Shown in pieces: positions 43,430 to 53,200 of a DNA stretch of 64,000 bases. Both the position numbers and the translations under genes were made by a program. This stretch comes from Altererythrobacter epoxidivorans (GTDB taxonomy: Bacteria > Pseudomonadota > Alphaproteobacteria > Sphingomonadales > Sphingomonadaceae). The DNA is taken from the NCBI RefSeq assembly GCF_001281485.1, contig NZ_CP012669.1, forward strand, positions 1,240,001 through 1,304,000, in the 5' to 3' direction. The stretch's first letter is position 1; each line of letters starts with the position of its first letter. The notes beneath the pieces are model-generated. The model was not told where the DNA came from. It saw nothing but the letters and a program-made list of their open reading frames with translations, and made no database searches.

Positions 43430-44663
43430 AACGCAGGACCTGCACAGGATCGGTGCTCGCCGCCTTGAATGCCGGATAGAGCGTTGCAAGGAAGCTCATG
43501 ACGAGAGCCAGCGCGACGATGCCCATCACTTCGACAGGATCTGTGCGCGACGGCAGGGTCGAAAGGAAGCGGATCGAAGGATCCCAGAGTTCGATACCCA
43601 GAAGCCACTGGATGCCCTCGACGATGCCTTGCCGGAAATAGAGTACGACGAAGCCAAGGATCAGACCGGCAACCGTCCCGATGGCACCGACCGTGAAGCC
43701 GGTGGTCACGAAAATCTTCAGCAGGCTACGCCGGGTCGCGCCCATCGTGCGCATGATCGCGATGTCGCGGGTCTTGGCACGAACCAGCATGACGAGGCTC
43801 GACAGGATATTGAACGCTGCAACCACAACCATGAAGCTCAGCGCGAAGAACATGGCCACCCGTTCGACCTGCAATGCTTCGAACAGGGTCGCATTGATTG
43901 TTTTCCAGTCGGCGACGACGGCTTGGCCAGCCAGGTCCTGTTCGACCGGGGCCAGAATCTCGCTGACATTGTCGGGATCGTCGACCTTCACCTCGATCAT
44001 GCCAACCGTATTGCCGGTCAGCAGCAGGGTCTGCGCATCCTGCATGGGCATGACGACGAAGGCCTTGTCATAGTCATAGACACCGATCTCGAAGATCGCT
44101 GCGACCTCGTAGCCGATCTGGCGCGGAACCGTGCCGAAGGGGGTCGATCGGCCCTGCGGATTGATGATCGTGATCGTGTCGCCCACACGCGCACCGATGT
44201 TCTGTGCGAGGCGCGAACCTATCGCCACCCTGCCTTCGCCGGGTCGCAGATCGCCAATGTTCCCGAAAACGACCTTTTCGCCCAGCTCGGTAATGTCTTC
44301 TGCGGTATTGCCGCGCACCAGGATCGCCTCGACCCGGCCGTTGAAAGTCGTCAGCAGGGGCTGCTCGATCAGCGGGGACGCATCAACCACGCCGGGCGTC
44401 TTGCGCACTTTCTCGAGCACATCCTCCCAATTGTCGAGCCGCCCGCCATAGGCCTGCACGATCGCATGGCCGTTCAGGCCGACAATCTTGTCGAGAAGCT
44501 CGGCCCGAAAACCGTTCATCACGCTCATCACGATGACGAGCATGGCGACCGACAACATGACGACGCCGACGCTGATGCCGGCAACGAGTGCGATAAACGC
44601 TTCCCCCTTGCCCGGCAGGAGGTAGCGTTTGGCGATCATCCATTCGAAAGGTGACAGGATCAA
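43422..44663 (-). CDS. Lipoprotein-releasing ABC transporter permease (LolC/LolE type)
   Basis: A 413-residue FtsX-fold inner-membrane permease: an N-terminal helix (about 17-47), a periplasmic MacB-type domain, and three C-terminal helices. [17 protein letters not shown] is diagnostic of LolC/E. The single permease gene suggests a LolF-like homodimer, as in many alphaproteobacteria with one lolC/E gene. The start is chosen at TTG 44663 because relatives begin with (M)ILSPFE; ATG 44639 would remove eight residues. Divergent from purF across a 194-base gap holding both promoters. Confidence 0.9.
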   Translation of the reverse strand: MILSPFEWMIAKRYLLPGKGEAFIALVAGISVGVVMLSVAMLVIVMSVMNGFRAELLDKIVGLNGHAIVQAYGGRLDNWEDVLEKVRKTPGVVDASPLIEQPLLTTFNGRVEAILVRGNTAEDITELGEKVVFGNIGDLRPGEGRVAIGSRLAQNIGARVGDTITIINPQGRSTPFGTVPRQIGYEVAAIFEIGVYDYDKAFVVMPMQDAQTLLLTGNTVGMIEVKVDDPDNVSEILAPVEQDLAGQAVVADWKTINATLFEALQVERVAMFFALSFMVVVAAFNILSSLVMLVRAKTRDIAIMRTMGATRRSLLKIFVTTGFTVGAIGTVAGLILGFVVLYFRQGIVEGIQWLLGIELWDPSIRFLSTLPSRTDPVEVMGIVALALVMSFLATLYPAFKAASTDPVQVLRYE

Positions 44664-44857
44664 AACGTGGTGCTTCTTGCAATGGGGCCCTGAACCGGCG
44701 CTGTAAGGACGCAAGGTTGAGGGCGCAATGCGAAATGCCACGCCACCTGTGATGACGAAAACCTTGCGACCATGCATGCTCTCCCCTTGTAATCGAGTCG
44801 TAACATCGCCATTGGGTCCGGCGAGCTAACGGCGCGGCGCAACGGACATTTCCGGCT

Positions 44858-46330
44858 ATGAATTGCACTCATCCCTTCCTCGACCTGGACGGCGACAAGC
44901 TGCGCGAAGAGTGCGGAATTTTCGGCGCCATCAACGCATCCGACGCATCGGCTGCGACTGCACTCGGCCTCCATGCCCTGCAACATCGCGGGCAGGAAGC
45001 AGCGGGCATTACGAGCTTCGACGGTACGGAATTCTACTCACGGCGAGGCCTCGGCCACGTGGCGGAAAATTTTTCGAGCTCCGACGCGATCGCCGAACTG
45101 CCCGGTTACATGGCTGCAGGACATGTGCGCTATTCGACGACCGGTGGGTCGGGCCTGCGCAACGTGCAACCGCTTTACGCCGACCTTGCGAGCGGCGGTT
45201 TTGCAGTCGCGCATAATGGCAATATCTCGAACGCCCAGACGCTTCGCCGCGATCTCGTGCGACGGGGCGCGATCTTCCAGTCGACCTCCGATACGGAAGT
45301 CATCATCCACCTTGTGGCGACGAGCCGCTATCCCACCATAATCGACCGCCTGACGGACGCCCTGCGCATGGTCGAAGGTGCCTACGCGCTCATCGTGATG
45401 ACGCCGGAAGGGATGATCGGCTGCCGCGATCCGCTCGGCATTCGCCCTCTCGTAATGGGCCGCATGGGCGATGCGATCGTCTTTGCCAGCGAAACCGTCG
45501 CTTTCGACGTTGTCGGCGCAGAATTCATCCGCGAAATCGAACCTGGCGAACTGGTTCGCGTCGATTTCGACGGCCAGATCGAATCGCTTCATCCCTTCGG
45601 GAAGCATCGCGCCCGGCCGTGCATTTTCGAGCACGTCTATTTCAGCCGCCCCGATTCCTTTTTCGCGGGCCAGTCGGTTTATGCCGCCCGCAAGGCGATT
45701 GGTGAGCAGCTTGCCATCGAAAGCCCGGTAGAGGCCGACCTGGTCGTTCCGGTTCCGGATAGCGGCGTGCCTGCAGCGATCGGCTTCGCACAGCAATCGG
45801 GCGTGCCTTTCGAACTTGGCATCATCCGCTCGCACTATGTCGGTCGCACCTTCATCCAACCTTCCGACGGCATCCGACATTCGAGCGTGAAGCGTAAGCA
45901 CAATGCCAATCGCGACCTAGTGGCGGGCAAGCGTATCGTCCTGATCGACGATTCGATCGTGCGCGGCACGACATCGATGAAAATCGTCGACATGATGCGC
46001 GAGGCAGGTGCGAGCGAAGTCCACTTCCGCGTGGCAAGTCCGCCGACCGCGCATAGCTGTTTCTACGGCGTCGACACTCCGGAGCGTGCGAAGCTGCTTG
46101 CAGCACAGATGGACGTCGAGCCGATGCGCCAGTTCATCAAGGCAGACAGCCTCGCCTTCGTTTCGATCGACGGTCTCTATCGTGCTGTCGGATCGGAACA
46201 TCGTGACAAGTCCTGTCCGCAATTCTGCGATGCCTGCTTCACCGGCGACTATCCGACGCCGCTGACCGATCTAAAGGCGACTGAAGCAGCCGCCGCCCAA
46301 CTGACATTTCCAGACCACAAGGCAGCGTAA
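44858..46330 (+). CDS. purF: Amidophosphoribosyltransferase
   Basis: A 490-residue class II glutamine amidotransferase that makes 5-phosphoribosylamine from PRPP, the first step of purine synthesis. It is the Bacillus-type form with an 18-residue propeptide before catalytic C19 (ECGIFG). The PRPP motif is VLIDDSIVRGTTS. Candidate 4Fe-4S cysteines are in RPCIFEHV, HSCFYGVD and the pair CPQFCDAC. The stop overlaps the SDR start (TAATG), coupling the two. Confidence 0.95.
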   Translation: MNCTHPFLDLDGDKLREECGIFGAINASDASAATALGLHALQHRGQEAAGITSFDGTEFYSRRGLGHVAENFSSSDAIAELPGYMAAGHVRYSTTGGSGLRNVQPLYADLASGGFAVAHNGNISNAQTLRRDLVRRGAIFQSTSDTEVIIHLVATSRYPTIIDRLTDALRMVEGAYALIVMTPEGMIGCRDPLGIRPLVMGRMGDAIVFASETVAFDVVGAEFIREIEPGELVRVDFDGQIESLHPFGKHRARPCIFEHVYFSRPDSFFAGQSVYAARKAIGEQLAIESPVEADLVVPVPDSGVPAAIGFAQQSGVPFELGIIRSHYVGRTFIQPSDGIRHSSVKRKHNANRDLVAGKRIVLIDDSIVRGTTSMKIVDMMREAGASEVHFRVASPPTAHSCFYGVDTPERAKLLAAQMDVEPMRQFIKADSLAFVSIDGLYRAVGSEHRDKSCPQFCDACFTGDYPTPLTDLKATEAAAAQLTFPDHKAA

Positions 46331-47046
46331 TGGCTGATCAAAAACCGCTCGCCGGGAGACTGGCGCTCGTCACCGGTGCAAGCCGCGGCATCGGCGCTGC
46401 TACGGCAAAAGCTTTTGCGGCCGCCGGAGCCCATGTCGTCCTGACGGCACGCGATGTCAAAGCGCTCGAAGCGGTCGAAGACGCCATTCACGACGCTGGC
46501 GGGACCTCGACCATCGCGCCGCTCGACCTGATGGAGGCAGACTCGGTTGCCCGGCTCGCAACGGCTATTCGTGGACGTTGGGACGCGCTTGATTACCTCG
46601 TGATCGCAGCAGCTTACCTGCCACAGTTGACACCAGTCACGCAGATCGATCCGAAGCAGTTCAGCCAGGCGATGACGATCAATACACTCGCTACCCAGGC
46701 GCTTCTCGCGAATTTCGATCCCATGCTGAAGCGAGCCGATGCCGCCCGCGTCGTCGGACTGACCAGCAGCGTCGGTGCCACCCCGCGGGCTTACTGGGCT
46801 GCCTATGGTTCTACCAAGGCTGCTTTCGACAACATCCTCGAATCCTATGCCCGGGAGGTCGAGAAACTGGGCAACATCAGGGTCGCGATAGTCGATCCCG
46901 GCGCAACGCGCACCGCCATGCGGGCCCGTGCCTATCCCGGGGAAGACCCGCAGACGGTAAAAGCGCCCGAAACGGTTGGCGATCGCATCGTCGCGCTGGT
47001 CCAAGAAGATTTTCCGACTGGGCACCGCGAGAGGATCGACGGCTAG
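46330..47046 (+). CDS. Short-chain dehydrogenase/reductase
   Basis: A 238-residue SDR. The NAD(P)-binding TGASRGIGAATA motif is near residue 16, an NNAG-like position reads VIAAAYLP, and the catalytic serine and YxxxK are in LTSSVGATPRAYWAAYGSTKAAF. The basic residue after the first strand (LTARD) favours NADP. Substrate unknown. It starts on the last base of purF's stop codon (TAATG). A similar purF-SDR pair is common in sphingomonads by my recollection. Confidence 0.88.
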   Translation: MADQKPLAGRLALVTGASRGIGAATAKAFAAAGAHVVLTARDVKALEAVEDAIHDAGGTSTIAPLDLMEADSVARLATAIRGRWDALDYLVIAAAYLPQLTPVTQIDPKQFSQAMTINTLATQALLANFDPMLKRADAARVVGLTSSVGATPRAYWAAYGSTKAAFDNILESYAREVEKLGNIRVAIVDPGATRTAMRARAYPGEDPQTVKAPETVGDRIVALVQEDFPTGHRERIDG

Positions 47047-47050
47047 ATCC

Positions 47051-47067
47051 TTAAATCGCCGGTAACC
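47051..47067 (+). promoter_or_regulatory. CtrA-like site upstream of the PilZ gene
   Basis: TTAAATCGCCGGTAACC reads TTAA-N7-GTAAC, matching the CtrA consensus TTAA-N7-TTAAC in all but one position. It lies about 120-137 bases upstream of the PilZ gene start, in the 141-base gap 47047-47187, which is otherwise featureless. Binding is a prediction. Confidence 0.35.
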
Positions 47068-47187
47068 AAGCGGCGTAACCTGCTGGCAACTCTGACCGAG
47101 CAATCTGCCTAAACCATCGTCAAAGACCCCGCGCACAGGCGCGCGAAGGCTTGGCGAGCGGGCGTTGCATTCAGAAGGTTCAGTGCC

Positions 47188-47532
47188 ATGCAGACGACTG
47201 ACGAGCGTTACAAGATCGCAGCACAGGAAGATCGCTGTGCTCCGCGCACGAAACTGACGATCCCGTCGACGCTCCGCGCCTCAGGCGGCCGTGCCTTCCA
47301 GAGCGTGGTCCACGACCTCTCCATCTCGGGCTTTTCTGCCGCTTCGATCAACCGGATGCACGAAGGTCAGGTTTGCTGGCTCACACTTCCCGGCCTCGAA
47401 TCGCTGCAAGCCCAGGTCGTGTGGTGGGACAACTGCATCGTCGGCTGCGCGTTCACGGAACTGCTCAGCCCGATCGTGCACGACAACATCATCCAGCGTT
47501 ATAGCAACACCGGAATGTATCGCGCGATCTGA
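47188..47532 (+). CDS. PilZ domain protein (c-di-GMP receptor type)
   Basis: A 114-residue single-domain PilZ protein. The RxxxR motif is R16-C-A-P-R20 and the [D/N]xSxxG motif is D43-L-S45-I-S-G48, so both c-di-GMP-binding elements are intact. It has no other domain and would act as an adaptor. In organisms with exopolysaccharide systems such proteins often tune polymer production or motility, but no link to the XrtA locus is shown here. Stand-alone transcription is likely; it converges on the serine hydrolase gene. Confidence 0.9.
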   Translation: MQTTDERYKIAAQEDRCAPRTKLTIPSTLRASGGRAFQSVVHDLSISGFSAASINRMHEGQVCWLTLPGLESLQAQVVWWDNCIVGCAFTELLSPIVHDNIIQRYSNTGMYRAI

Positions 47533-47553
47533 CGCGCTTTAAATTGCCAAAGG

Positions 47554-48738
47554 TTAATCGGCTGAGGCGATCTTCCCGACGACATTGCGCCATGCCCCGC
47601 GATAATCGTTGCTGGTTGCTGTCGGCCAATTGCTGACAACCGCGACGACCAGCTTCTCGCTGGGGACAATCGTTATCGACTGGCCGAAGATGCCCTGTGC
47701 ACCGAAGTTTTCGCCCGGGTAAGTCCACCACTGGTATCCGTAACCAAACCCATTGCCGAGATCGACGATCGGGCTCCCTGCCTTGGCGAACCAGCCTTCC
47801 GGCACAACGCCTTCGCCACCTTCGAGGACGAACTGGCCCATGCGGGTATAGTCGGACAAGGTGATGGACAGACAGCACCCGCCGACATTTCCGCCGCGGG
47901 GATCGGTCATCCAGAACAGGTCGCCTTCGAAACCGGCCGGGTTCACGATCTTGTTCTTCGCATATGTTGCCAGCGGCAGGCCGACCGCATTTTCGACGAT
48001 CATGCCAAGCAGGTTGGTTTCACCGGTCTTGTAGACCCACTTCGTGCCCGGCTCTGCTTCGCGCTTCACCGTTTTCATCTGCGCCACGATTGCGCCAGGT
48101 CCGTACTCGTTGATGTAGTACTGCATCCGGGCAACGTCGCTCTCAGGATCGGTATAATCCTCGTTCCACGCGACACCCGACGTCATCGTTGCGACCTGCT
48201 CGACAGTGACCCCGTCATAGGCCGAACCCGCAAGTTCGGGGATATAATCTGTCACGGGATCGCCGAGATCGGCGATGAAACCGTCCCGCACAGCGGCACC
48301 GAGAAGCGTCGAAGTGAAGCTCTTCGCGACAGAGAAGCTGGTCCAGCGATCATCCGCGCCCATGCCGTCGCCATAATTCTCGTAACGCTTCTTCCCGTCC
48401 TGCAAGACCATTACGCCGACGGCGTCAGTGCGTTTCATCAGGCCTGCAATCTCCTCCTGCAATGCGGCAGGAAGCGGCGCACCATCCGGCAGCGCGCGCG
48501 GATTGGCCGACGCCGGGACTTCAAGACCCGCGAACCAGCCCTCCATATTGCGGAAACGGGCGCTGCGCTGTTCGTCGTTCCAGAACAGCACCTGCAATTC
48601 TGAAGGGTCGCGCACCGGCGGCGTGACCGTAGTTACCTGGTTTGCCGCCAGCGGCGTAGTGGGTACGTCGGTGGCAGCACCCATGGTGCAGCCGCTCAAC
48701 GCCAGCGTCATCGCCAGCAGCATTGCCTTGGTCCGCAT
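47554..48738 (-). CDS. Serine hydrolase, beta-lactamase (class C) family lipoprotein
   Basis: A 394-residue protein with a lipoprotein signal peptide (lipobox LALSGC, C16 or so). The S-x-x-K nucleophile motif is SFSVAKSF, and the YxN position is in a region with EYGPGAIVAQ; a C-terminal HxG-like motif is not obvious. It may be a D,D-peptidase or esterase of the beta-lactamase fold; antibiotic hydrolysis is not implied. ATG 48738 follows GGGAGAATAAGA and lies just beyond the cfa stop. The open frame to 48828 is within cfa. Confidence 0.85.
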   Translation of the reverse strand: MRTKAMLLAMTLALSGCTMGAATDVPTTPLAANQVTTVTPPVRDPSELQVLFWNDEQRSARFRNMEGWFAGLEVPASANPRALPDGAPLPAALQEEIAGLMKRTDAVGVMVLQDGKKRYENYGDGMGADDRWTSFSVAKSFTSTLLGAAVRDGFIADLGDPVTDYIPELAGSAYDGVTVEQVATMTSGVAWNEDYTDPESDVARMQYYINEYGPGAIVAQMKTVKREAEPGTKWVYKTGETNLLGMIVENAVGLPLATYAKNKIVNPAGFEGDLFWMTDPRGGNVGGCCLSITLSDYTRMGQFVLEGGEGVVPEGWFAKAGSPIVDLGNGFGYGYQWWTYPGENFGAQGIFGQSITIVPSEKLVVAVVSNWPTATSNDYRGAWRNVVGKIASAD

Positions 48739-48740
48739 TC

Positions 48741-49982
48741 TTATTCTCCCTTCACCAGTGTCACCTGGTGCACATCGGTGGAGCCTCCGCGGAAGCCCCC
48801 TTCGCAATAATCGAGATAATAGCGCCACAGGTCGCAGAAGCGCTGGTCGAAGCCTTCAGGCAGCCGATCCTCTGCAACCGCCGCATCGAAATTCACCCGC
48901 CATTGGTGGAGAGTGTCAGCATAATCGAGCCCGAAATCGACCTGGTCCTGCCATTGCAAGCCGCGCTGCTCTGCCAGGTCGCGAAATTCGCTCGTGCGGA
49001 TCAGCAATCCGCCTGGAAAAATGTAGGCCTGGATGAAGTCGGCGCTTGCCGCATAGGCGTCGAACAATTCGTCACGCATCGATATATACTGGATAGCGGC
49101 CCGCCCGCCCGGCTTCAGGTTACGGGCGATACAATCCATGAAGGTCGGCCAGTACTCGCGGCCGAGCGCCTCGACCATTTCTACACTTACGATGGCGTCA
49201 AACTGGCCTTGTGTGTCGCGGTAGTCCTGTTTGCGGAAATCGATCGACTTGTCCTGATGATCCCGCGCCCAAGCCAGCTGTTCATCGGACAGGCTGATCG
49301 CTGTCACCCGGTTGCCGCGCGCGGAGATGTCATTCGCGAGCGAGCCCCAACCGCATCCGATTTCCAGCACGGACTCCGCGTCGCCAATCCGCTCGGCAAG
49401 CGCAGCCCACTTGCCGCGTTGTCCCTCTGCCAAATCCTTCGACGCGCCGAACAACGCCGATGAATAGGTCATCGAGGGATCGAGCCATGGGTGGTAGAAA
49501 TCGTTGCCGAGATCGTAATGCGCCTGGATGTTGCGCAGCGAACCGCTCTTGCTGTTGCGGTTGAACATATGGGCAAATCGCGCCGCCCAGCGAAACGGTC
49601 CGCTCGCCCTGCCCGTGTTACCGAGCGAAAGCGCATTGTCCGAAAAGATGGCGAAAACCGGCACGAGGTCGGGGCTTTCCCATTCGCCCGCTTCCCATGC
49701 CTGATACCATCCGATTGATCCGCTGGTGGTCAGACGAAGGAGCCCGCGCCAATCCTTCAGATGGACTTCCGCTTCGAAACCGGGAGCCTTGCCGCCAAGC
49801 AAGCGCGTCGTTCCATCGGGCAGGTGCCCGAGGATCGAACCGCGCTCAAGCCCGGCATCGATCAGGTCGAGAATTTTCTGGAATCCGGGAGACATGGTCC
49901 TTGCCAGCAATCCGGGAGTCGCCGCGAAGCGCTCTCCACCGCTGAGCAGTTCCTTACCTCTGTCTAACCCCTGTGCCGTCAT
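48741..49982 (-). CDS. Cyclopropane-fatty-acyl-phospholipid synthase family protein
   Basis: A 413-residue SAM-dependent methyltransferase of the CFA synthase type. The SAM motif is VLEIGCGWGSLANDI, with SLSDEQLAWARD after it, and the upstream lipid-binding region has NIQAHYDLGNDFYHPWLDPSMTYSSALF, the diagnostic family block. It methylenates or methylates unsaturated lipid acyl chains at the inner membrane. ATG 49982 is preferred; no strong ribosome site is seen. It is followed by a serine hydrolase and preceded by a photolyase gene on the same strand, as in many alphaproteobacteria. Confidence 0.92.
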   Translation of the reverse strand: MTAQGLDRGKELLSGGERFAATPGLLARTMSPGFQKILDLIDAGLERGSILGHLPDGTTRLLGGKAPGFEAEVHLKDWRGLLRLTTSGSIGWYQAWEAGEWESPDLVPVFAIFSDNALSLGNTGRASGPFRWAARFAHMFNRNSKSGSLRNIQAHYDLGNDFYHPWLDPSMTYSSALFGASKDLAEGQRGKWAALAERIGDAESVLEIGCGWGSLANDISARGNRVTAISLSDEQLAWARDHQDKSIDFRKQDYRDTQGQFDAIVSVEMVEALGREYWPTFMDCIARNLKPGGRAAIQYISMRDELFDAYAASADFIQAYIFPGGLLIRTSEFRDLAEQRGLQWQDQVDFGLDYADTLHQWRVNFDAAVAEDRLPEGFDQRFCDLWRYYLDYCEGGFRGGSTDVHQVTLVKGE

Positions 49983-50023
49983 GGCGACAGCATATAGCCG
50001 CGCCACCCGCGCGGGCAACCATG

Positions 50024-51406
50024 TCAGGACTTGCTTTCACGATAAGCGGTCAGCGCACGCTCTCGGGCCTCCTTGTGACCGATAATCTTGACCGGATAAT
50101 CGCCGCGCTTGCTGTCGGCGGGATCATGGATTTCGTCATCGGACAGCTTGGCCAGCTCGGGAACGTATTCCCGGATATAGCCCGCCGCGTCGAATTTTTC
50201 CGACTGGCTCAGCGGAGCCATGATCCGGCTGAACATGTTCGAATCGACACCGGTGCCGGACACCCACTGCCAGTTCACTCCGTTCGATCCGTAATCGGCA
50301 TCGACCAGGCAATCCCAGAACCAGCGCTCGCCGTGGCGCCAGTCGATCAGCAGGTGCTTGATAAGGAAACTGGCGGTGATCATCCGCACGCGATTGTGCA
50401 TCCAGCCGGTTTGCCACAATTGGCGCATGCCGGCATCGACGATGGGATAACCCGTCATCCCTTTCTGCCAGCATTCCATATCCTGCTGGATCAGGTGGCC
50501 CGCATTGGGGTTCCGCCAGAGAGTACGTTCATCGTAATCGCGATAGCTTTCCTTGGGATAGTCCGGAAATTGGCAGATCACGTTCTGGGCGTAATCGCGC
50601 CAGATCAGTTCCTTCTCGAAGGTCTTCCATCCCTGGCTTCGCTTGTCCTTGAAGCGATGCCAGATCTGAACGGGCGAGATTTCGCCCCAATGGAGATGCG
50701 GCGACAACTGCGAGGATTTGTCGACGCTGGGAAGGTTACGCCCCTCATCATAATCCTCGACATGGTCATCCCACCAATCGAGCCTTTCGAAAGCGGCCGC
50801 CTCGCCCACTTCCCAGAAGTCGCGCATGCCCCCTGCCCAATCGGGCTTGGTCGGGAGGAGGTTCCACTCCTCCAGTTTGTCGCTCGCCGGCCATTCATCA
50901 GGCGAAGAAATCGTCTCAGGCTCGGGTAGTTCATCTCGGGGGGGCATCTGCTCGAGAGTGGACTTCGAAAACGGCGTGTAGATCTTGTACGGATCGCCGG
51001 AGCCGGTGGTGATGTGGCCCGGCGGAAAGAGGTAATTCCCGTCGTAGAGCTGAAGGTCGAGCTGTTTCGCCAGCTTGCCCTGTGCCTTGCGCCACCAGGG
51101 CTCGTAGTGACGATTGGCGTGCACAGTCTCCGCACCCACGGCATTGGCAACCTTGGCCAGTTCCTCCACCGCATCGCCGCGCCGCAGGATTATCCGCGAA
51201 TTGCGCGCGCCGAAGCTTTTCGACAGGCTTTCGAGCGAGTGATGCAACCACCAGCGCGATGCGCCGCCATAGGCGTGATCTCCTGCCGCTTCGTCATCAA
51301 GGACATAGACCGCGACCACCGGCCCCTGCTGGGCGGCGTGATAGAGCGCGGGATTGTCTGCCATGCGCAGGTCGCGCCGCAGCCATACGATTTGTGGAGA
51401 TGCCAT
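50024..51406 (-). CDS. phr: Deoxyribodipyrimidine photo-lyase
   Basis: A 460-residue photolyase/cryptochrome-family flavoprotein. The N-terminal alpha/beta domain begins IVWLRRDLRMADNPAL. The FAD-binding C-terminal half contains TGYPIVDAGMRQLWQTGWMHNR, then FLIKHLLIDWRHGERWFWDCLVDAD, with tryptophans of the electron-transfer chain. It repairs cyclobutane pyrimidine dimers using light. Class I by motif. It starts seven bases from the stop of the membrane hydrolase gene. Confidence 0.95.
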   Translation of the reverse strand: MASPQIVWLRRDLRMADNPALYHAAQQGPVVAVYVLDDEAAGDHAYGGASRWWLHHSLESLSKSFGARNSRIILRRGDAVEELAKVANAVGAETVHANRHYEPWWRKAQGKLAKQLDLQLYDGNYLFPPGHITTGSGDPYKIYTPFSKSTLEQMPPRDELPEPETISSPDEWPASDKLEEWNLLPTKPDWAGGMRDFWEVGEAAAFERLDWWDDHVEDYDEGRNLPSVDKSSQLSPHLHWGEISPVQIWHRFKDKRSQGWKTFEKELIWRDYAQNVICQFPDYPKESYRDYDERTLWRNPNAGHLIQQDMECWQKGMTGYPIVDAGMRQLWQTGWMHNRVRMITASFLIKHLLIDWRHGERWFWDCLVDADYGSNGVNWQWVSGTGVDSNMFSRIMAPLSQSEKFDAAGYIREYVPELAKLSDDEIHDPADSKRGDYPVKIIGHKEARERALTAYRESKS

Positions 51407-51412
51407 GGGCGA

Positions 51413-52375
51413 TTAACTGCCTTGGTCGTCCAGCGGTTCCTCGCAGCTTGCATTCGGTACGGCGATAGCAAACCGGTCGCGTGCTCGCGGATCATAAAAC
51501 CTCGCGTCGCGCAGGATCACCGATCCATCTTTCGTCTGCTCGGCAAAGGGCGCACGGCTCCAGAACAGGAAGGCTGCCAGTTCACCGTCCTTTGCAATGT
51601 GCCGGATCATTTTGGGCAAGGCACAAACTTGCGTACCTGCCTCGTGATACCCGCGCCCCTCGTCCGGGCCGGTCCAATGCGTCGAAAGCCATATTCCATC
51701 TTCGCGAAGGATAATCGTCTCACGTTCCCAGAATGCGAACGGGACAGGGGCAGCGATGGCGTAAACCGGATAGGGCTCGTGCAGGCGCGCCATGTCACGA
51801 ACATAGGCCGAGAAAACTCCGTTTCCTGCAATATACACCAGCGCCACGCCGATCGCGAGGCGTGCGGGCCTCGTCCAGTTCTCAGCCCGCTTCTCACGCA
51901 TGAGCGAGAACCAAGTCGCAAATCCCATCAGCGCCCAAAGCCACACGTCGATGATGAACAGCGTGTCGCCATAGAACCATTCGGACGAAAACGGCTCGAG
52001 CAGGCGGATCCCATAGACGTTGAGCCAGTCGAGTGTCGGGTGCGTCAGGCACCCGATGAAGCTGAGCAGGAAGAGCCATTTAAAACTGACCGGTAACCGC
52101 CCTTCGGGTCGTGTGCCCCGTTTGGCCTGCCAGCGGTCGAAGCCCCACAGCAGACCCGCCAGGACCAGCGGCAGCAGCACCAGTGCTGGCGGACCGTGGG
52201 TGATCCCGCGTCGGAACCCCAGATGTTCGATTCCTTCCAGCCAGAAGAAGCAGGCAGCGTCCACATCGGGCAGGTTCGCGCCGATGATCAACGCGGGCAT
52301 GGCGAGCCCCGTCTTCCGCTTTAGCCCGGCCTGCCGGAGCAGAGCGCCGACCAGGCTGTGTGTGAGATTATCCAA
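51413..52375 (-). CDS. Membrane-bound metal-dependent hydrolase (YbcI/DUF457-like)
   Basis: A 320-residue inner-membrane protein. The N-terminal part is conserved: MDNLTHSLVGALL with a histidine, then IGANLPDVDA, RGITHGPPALVL and LTHPTLDWLNVYG, histidines and aspartates that could bind metal. Four to five hydrophobic segments follow. Family function is poorly known (LexA-binding or lipid-related hydrolase annotations). It is divergent from the PAP2 gene with start codons 15 bases apart. Confidence 0.85.
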   Translation of the reverse strand: MDNLTHSLVGALLRQAGLKRKTGLAMPALIIGANLPDVDAACFFWLEGIEHLGFRRGITHGPPALVLLPLVLAGLLWGFDRWQAKRGTRPEGRLPVSFKWLFLLSFIGCLTHPTLDWLNVYGIRLLEPFSSEWFYGDTLFIIDVWLWALMGFATWFSLMREKRAENWTRPARLAIGVALVYIAGNGVFSAYVRDMARLHEPYPVYAIAAPVPFAFWERETIILREDGIWLSTHWTGPDEGRGYHEAGTQVCALPKMIRHIAKDGELAAFLFWSRAPFAEQTKDGSVILRDARFYDPRARDRFAIAVPNASCEEPLDDQGS

Positions 52376-52390
52376 GCGATTGCCCCTGCC

Positions 52391-53200
52391 ATGAAACGTG
52401 TCCGCACATCATGCGTTGGATCAGGCAAGGAAAGGAACCCCCGCTTCGTGCCTCTACCCAACATCCTGCGATATCTTCACCGTGAACAACGCTTTCTGGC
52501 GGTTTTTGTCGTCGGCGCCGCACTGGTGGCGGGGTTCGTCAAGCTTGCCGGCGAAATGCAGGAAGGCGATACCCAGGCATTGGACATCGCAATCCTGAAA
52601 GCACTGCGGTTACCGGAAGATCCGTCACAGCTGATCGGCCCCTCGTGGCTCCATTCCGCTGCGACCGACCTGACAGCCTTGGGCGGGGTCACCGTCCTCA
52701 CCCTGGTCAGCATTCTCGCCGTCGCGTTCCTGCTGCTTCTCGGAAGATTCAGGCAGGCGCTTTTCACGGCGATCGCCACAGGCGGCGGGGCCATGCTCAG
52801 CACGTTCCTCAAAGGCTTGTTCGCTCGTCCGCGACCCGAAGTGGTCCCGCATCTCGTCGAAGTGACTTCGATGAGTTTTCCGAGCGGGCATTCACTGAAC
52901 AGTGCGATCATCTACCTGACGATTGCCGTGATGATCTCGCGCAGCTTCGAAGATCGCAAAAGCAGGATTTTCACAATCACAGTCGCGGCTTTGCTCGTGC
53001 TTGCCATCGGCTGCACGCGCGTGATCCTGGGCGTCCATTTCCCGTCGGACGTGCTCGGCGGCTGGACGCTCGGTGCAGCATGGGCGCTAGGCGTCGGGCT
53101 GTTAGCCGCAACGCTCCAGAGAAAGCACAAGATCGAGGAGCCGGACGGGTCGATTGCCGACCAGTCTTCCGGCCCCGCCCCCGATCAGATCGGGTCCTGA
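52391..53200 (+). CDS. PAP2-family phosphatase
   Basis: A 269-residue membrane protein with six helices. The three PAP2 phosphatase motifs are complete: KGLFARPRP (KxxxxxxRP), SFPSGHS (PSGH) and TRVILGVHFPSD (SRxxxxxHxxxD-like). Likely substrates are undecaprenyl pyrophosphate or phosphatidate. Start ATG 52391 is a choice; GTG 52448 with a possible AAGGAAAGGA site upstream is an alternative that would remove 19 residues. The 3' end overlaps korB by 16 bases in convergent orientation. Confidence 0.88.
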   Translation: MKRVRTSCVGSGKERNPRFVPLPNILRYLHREQRFLAVFVVGAALVAGFVKLAGEMQEGDTQALDIAILKALRLPEDPSQLIGPSWLHSAATDLTALGGVTVLTLVSILAVAFLLLLGRFRQALFTAIATGGGAMLSTFLKGLFARPRPEVVPHLVEVTSMSFPSGHSLNSAIIYLTIAVMISRSFEDRKSRIFTITVAALLVLAIGCTRVILGVHFPSDVLGGWTLGAAWALGVGLLAATLQRKHKIEEPDGSIADQSSGPAPDQIGS

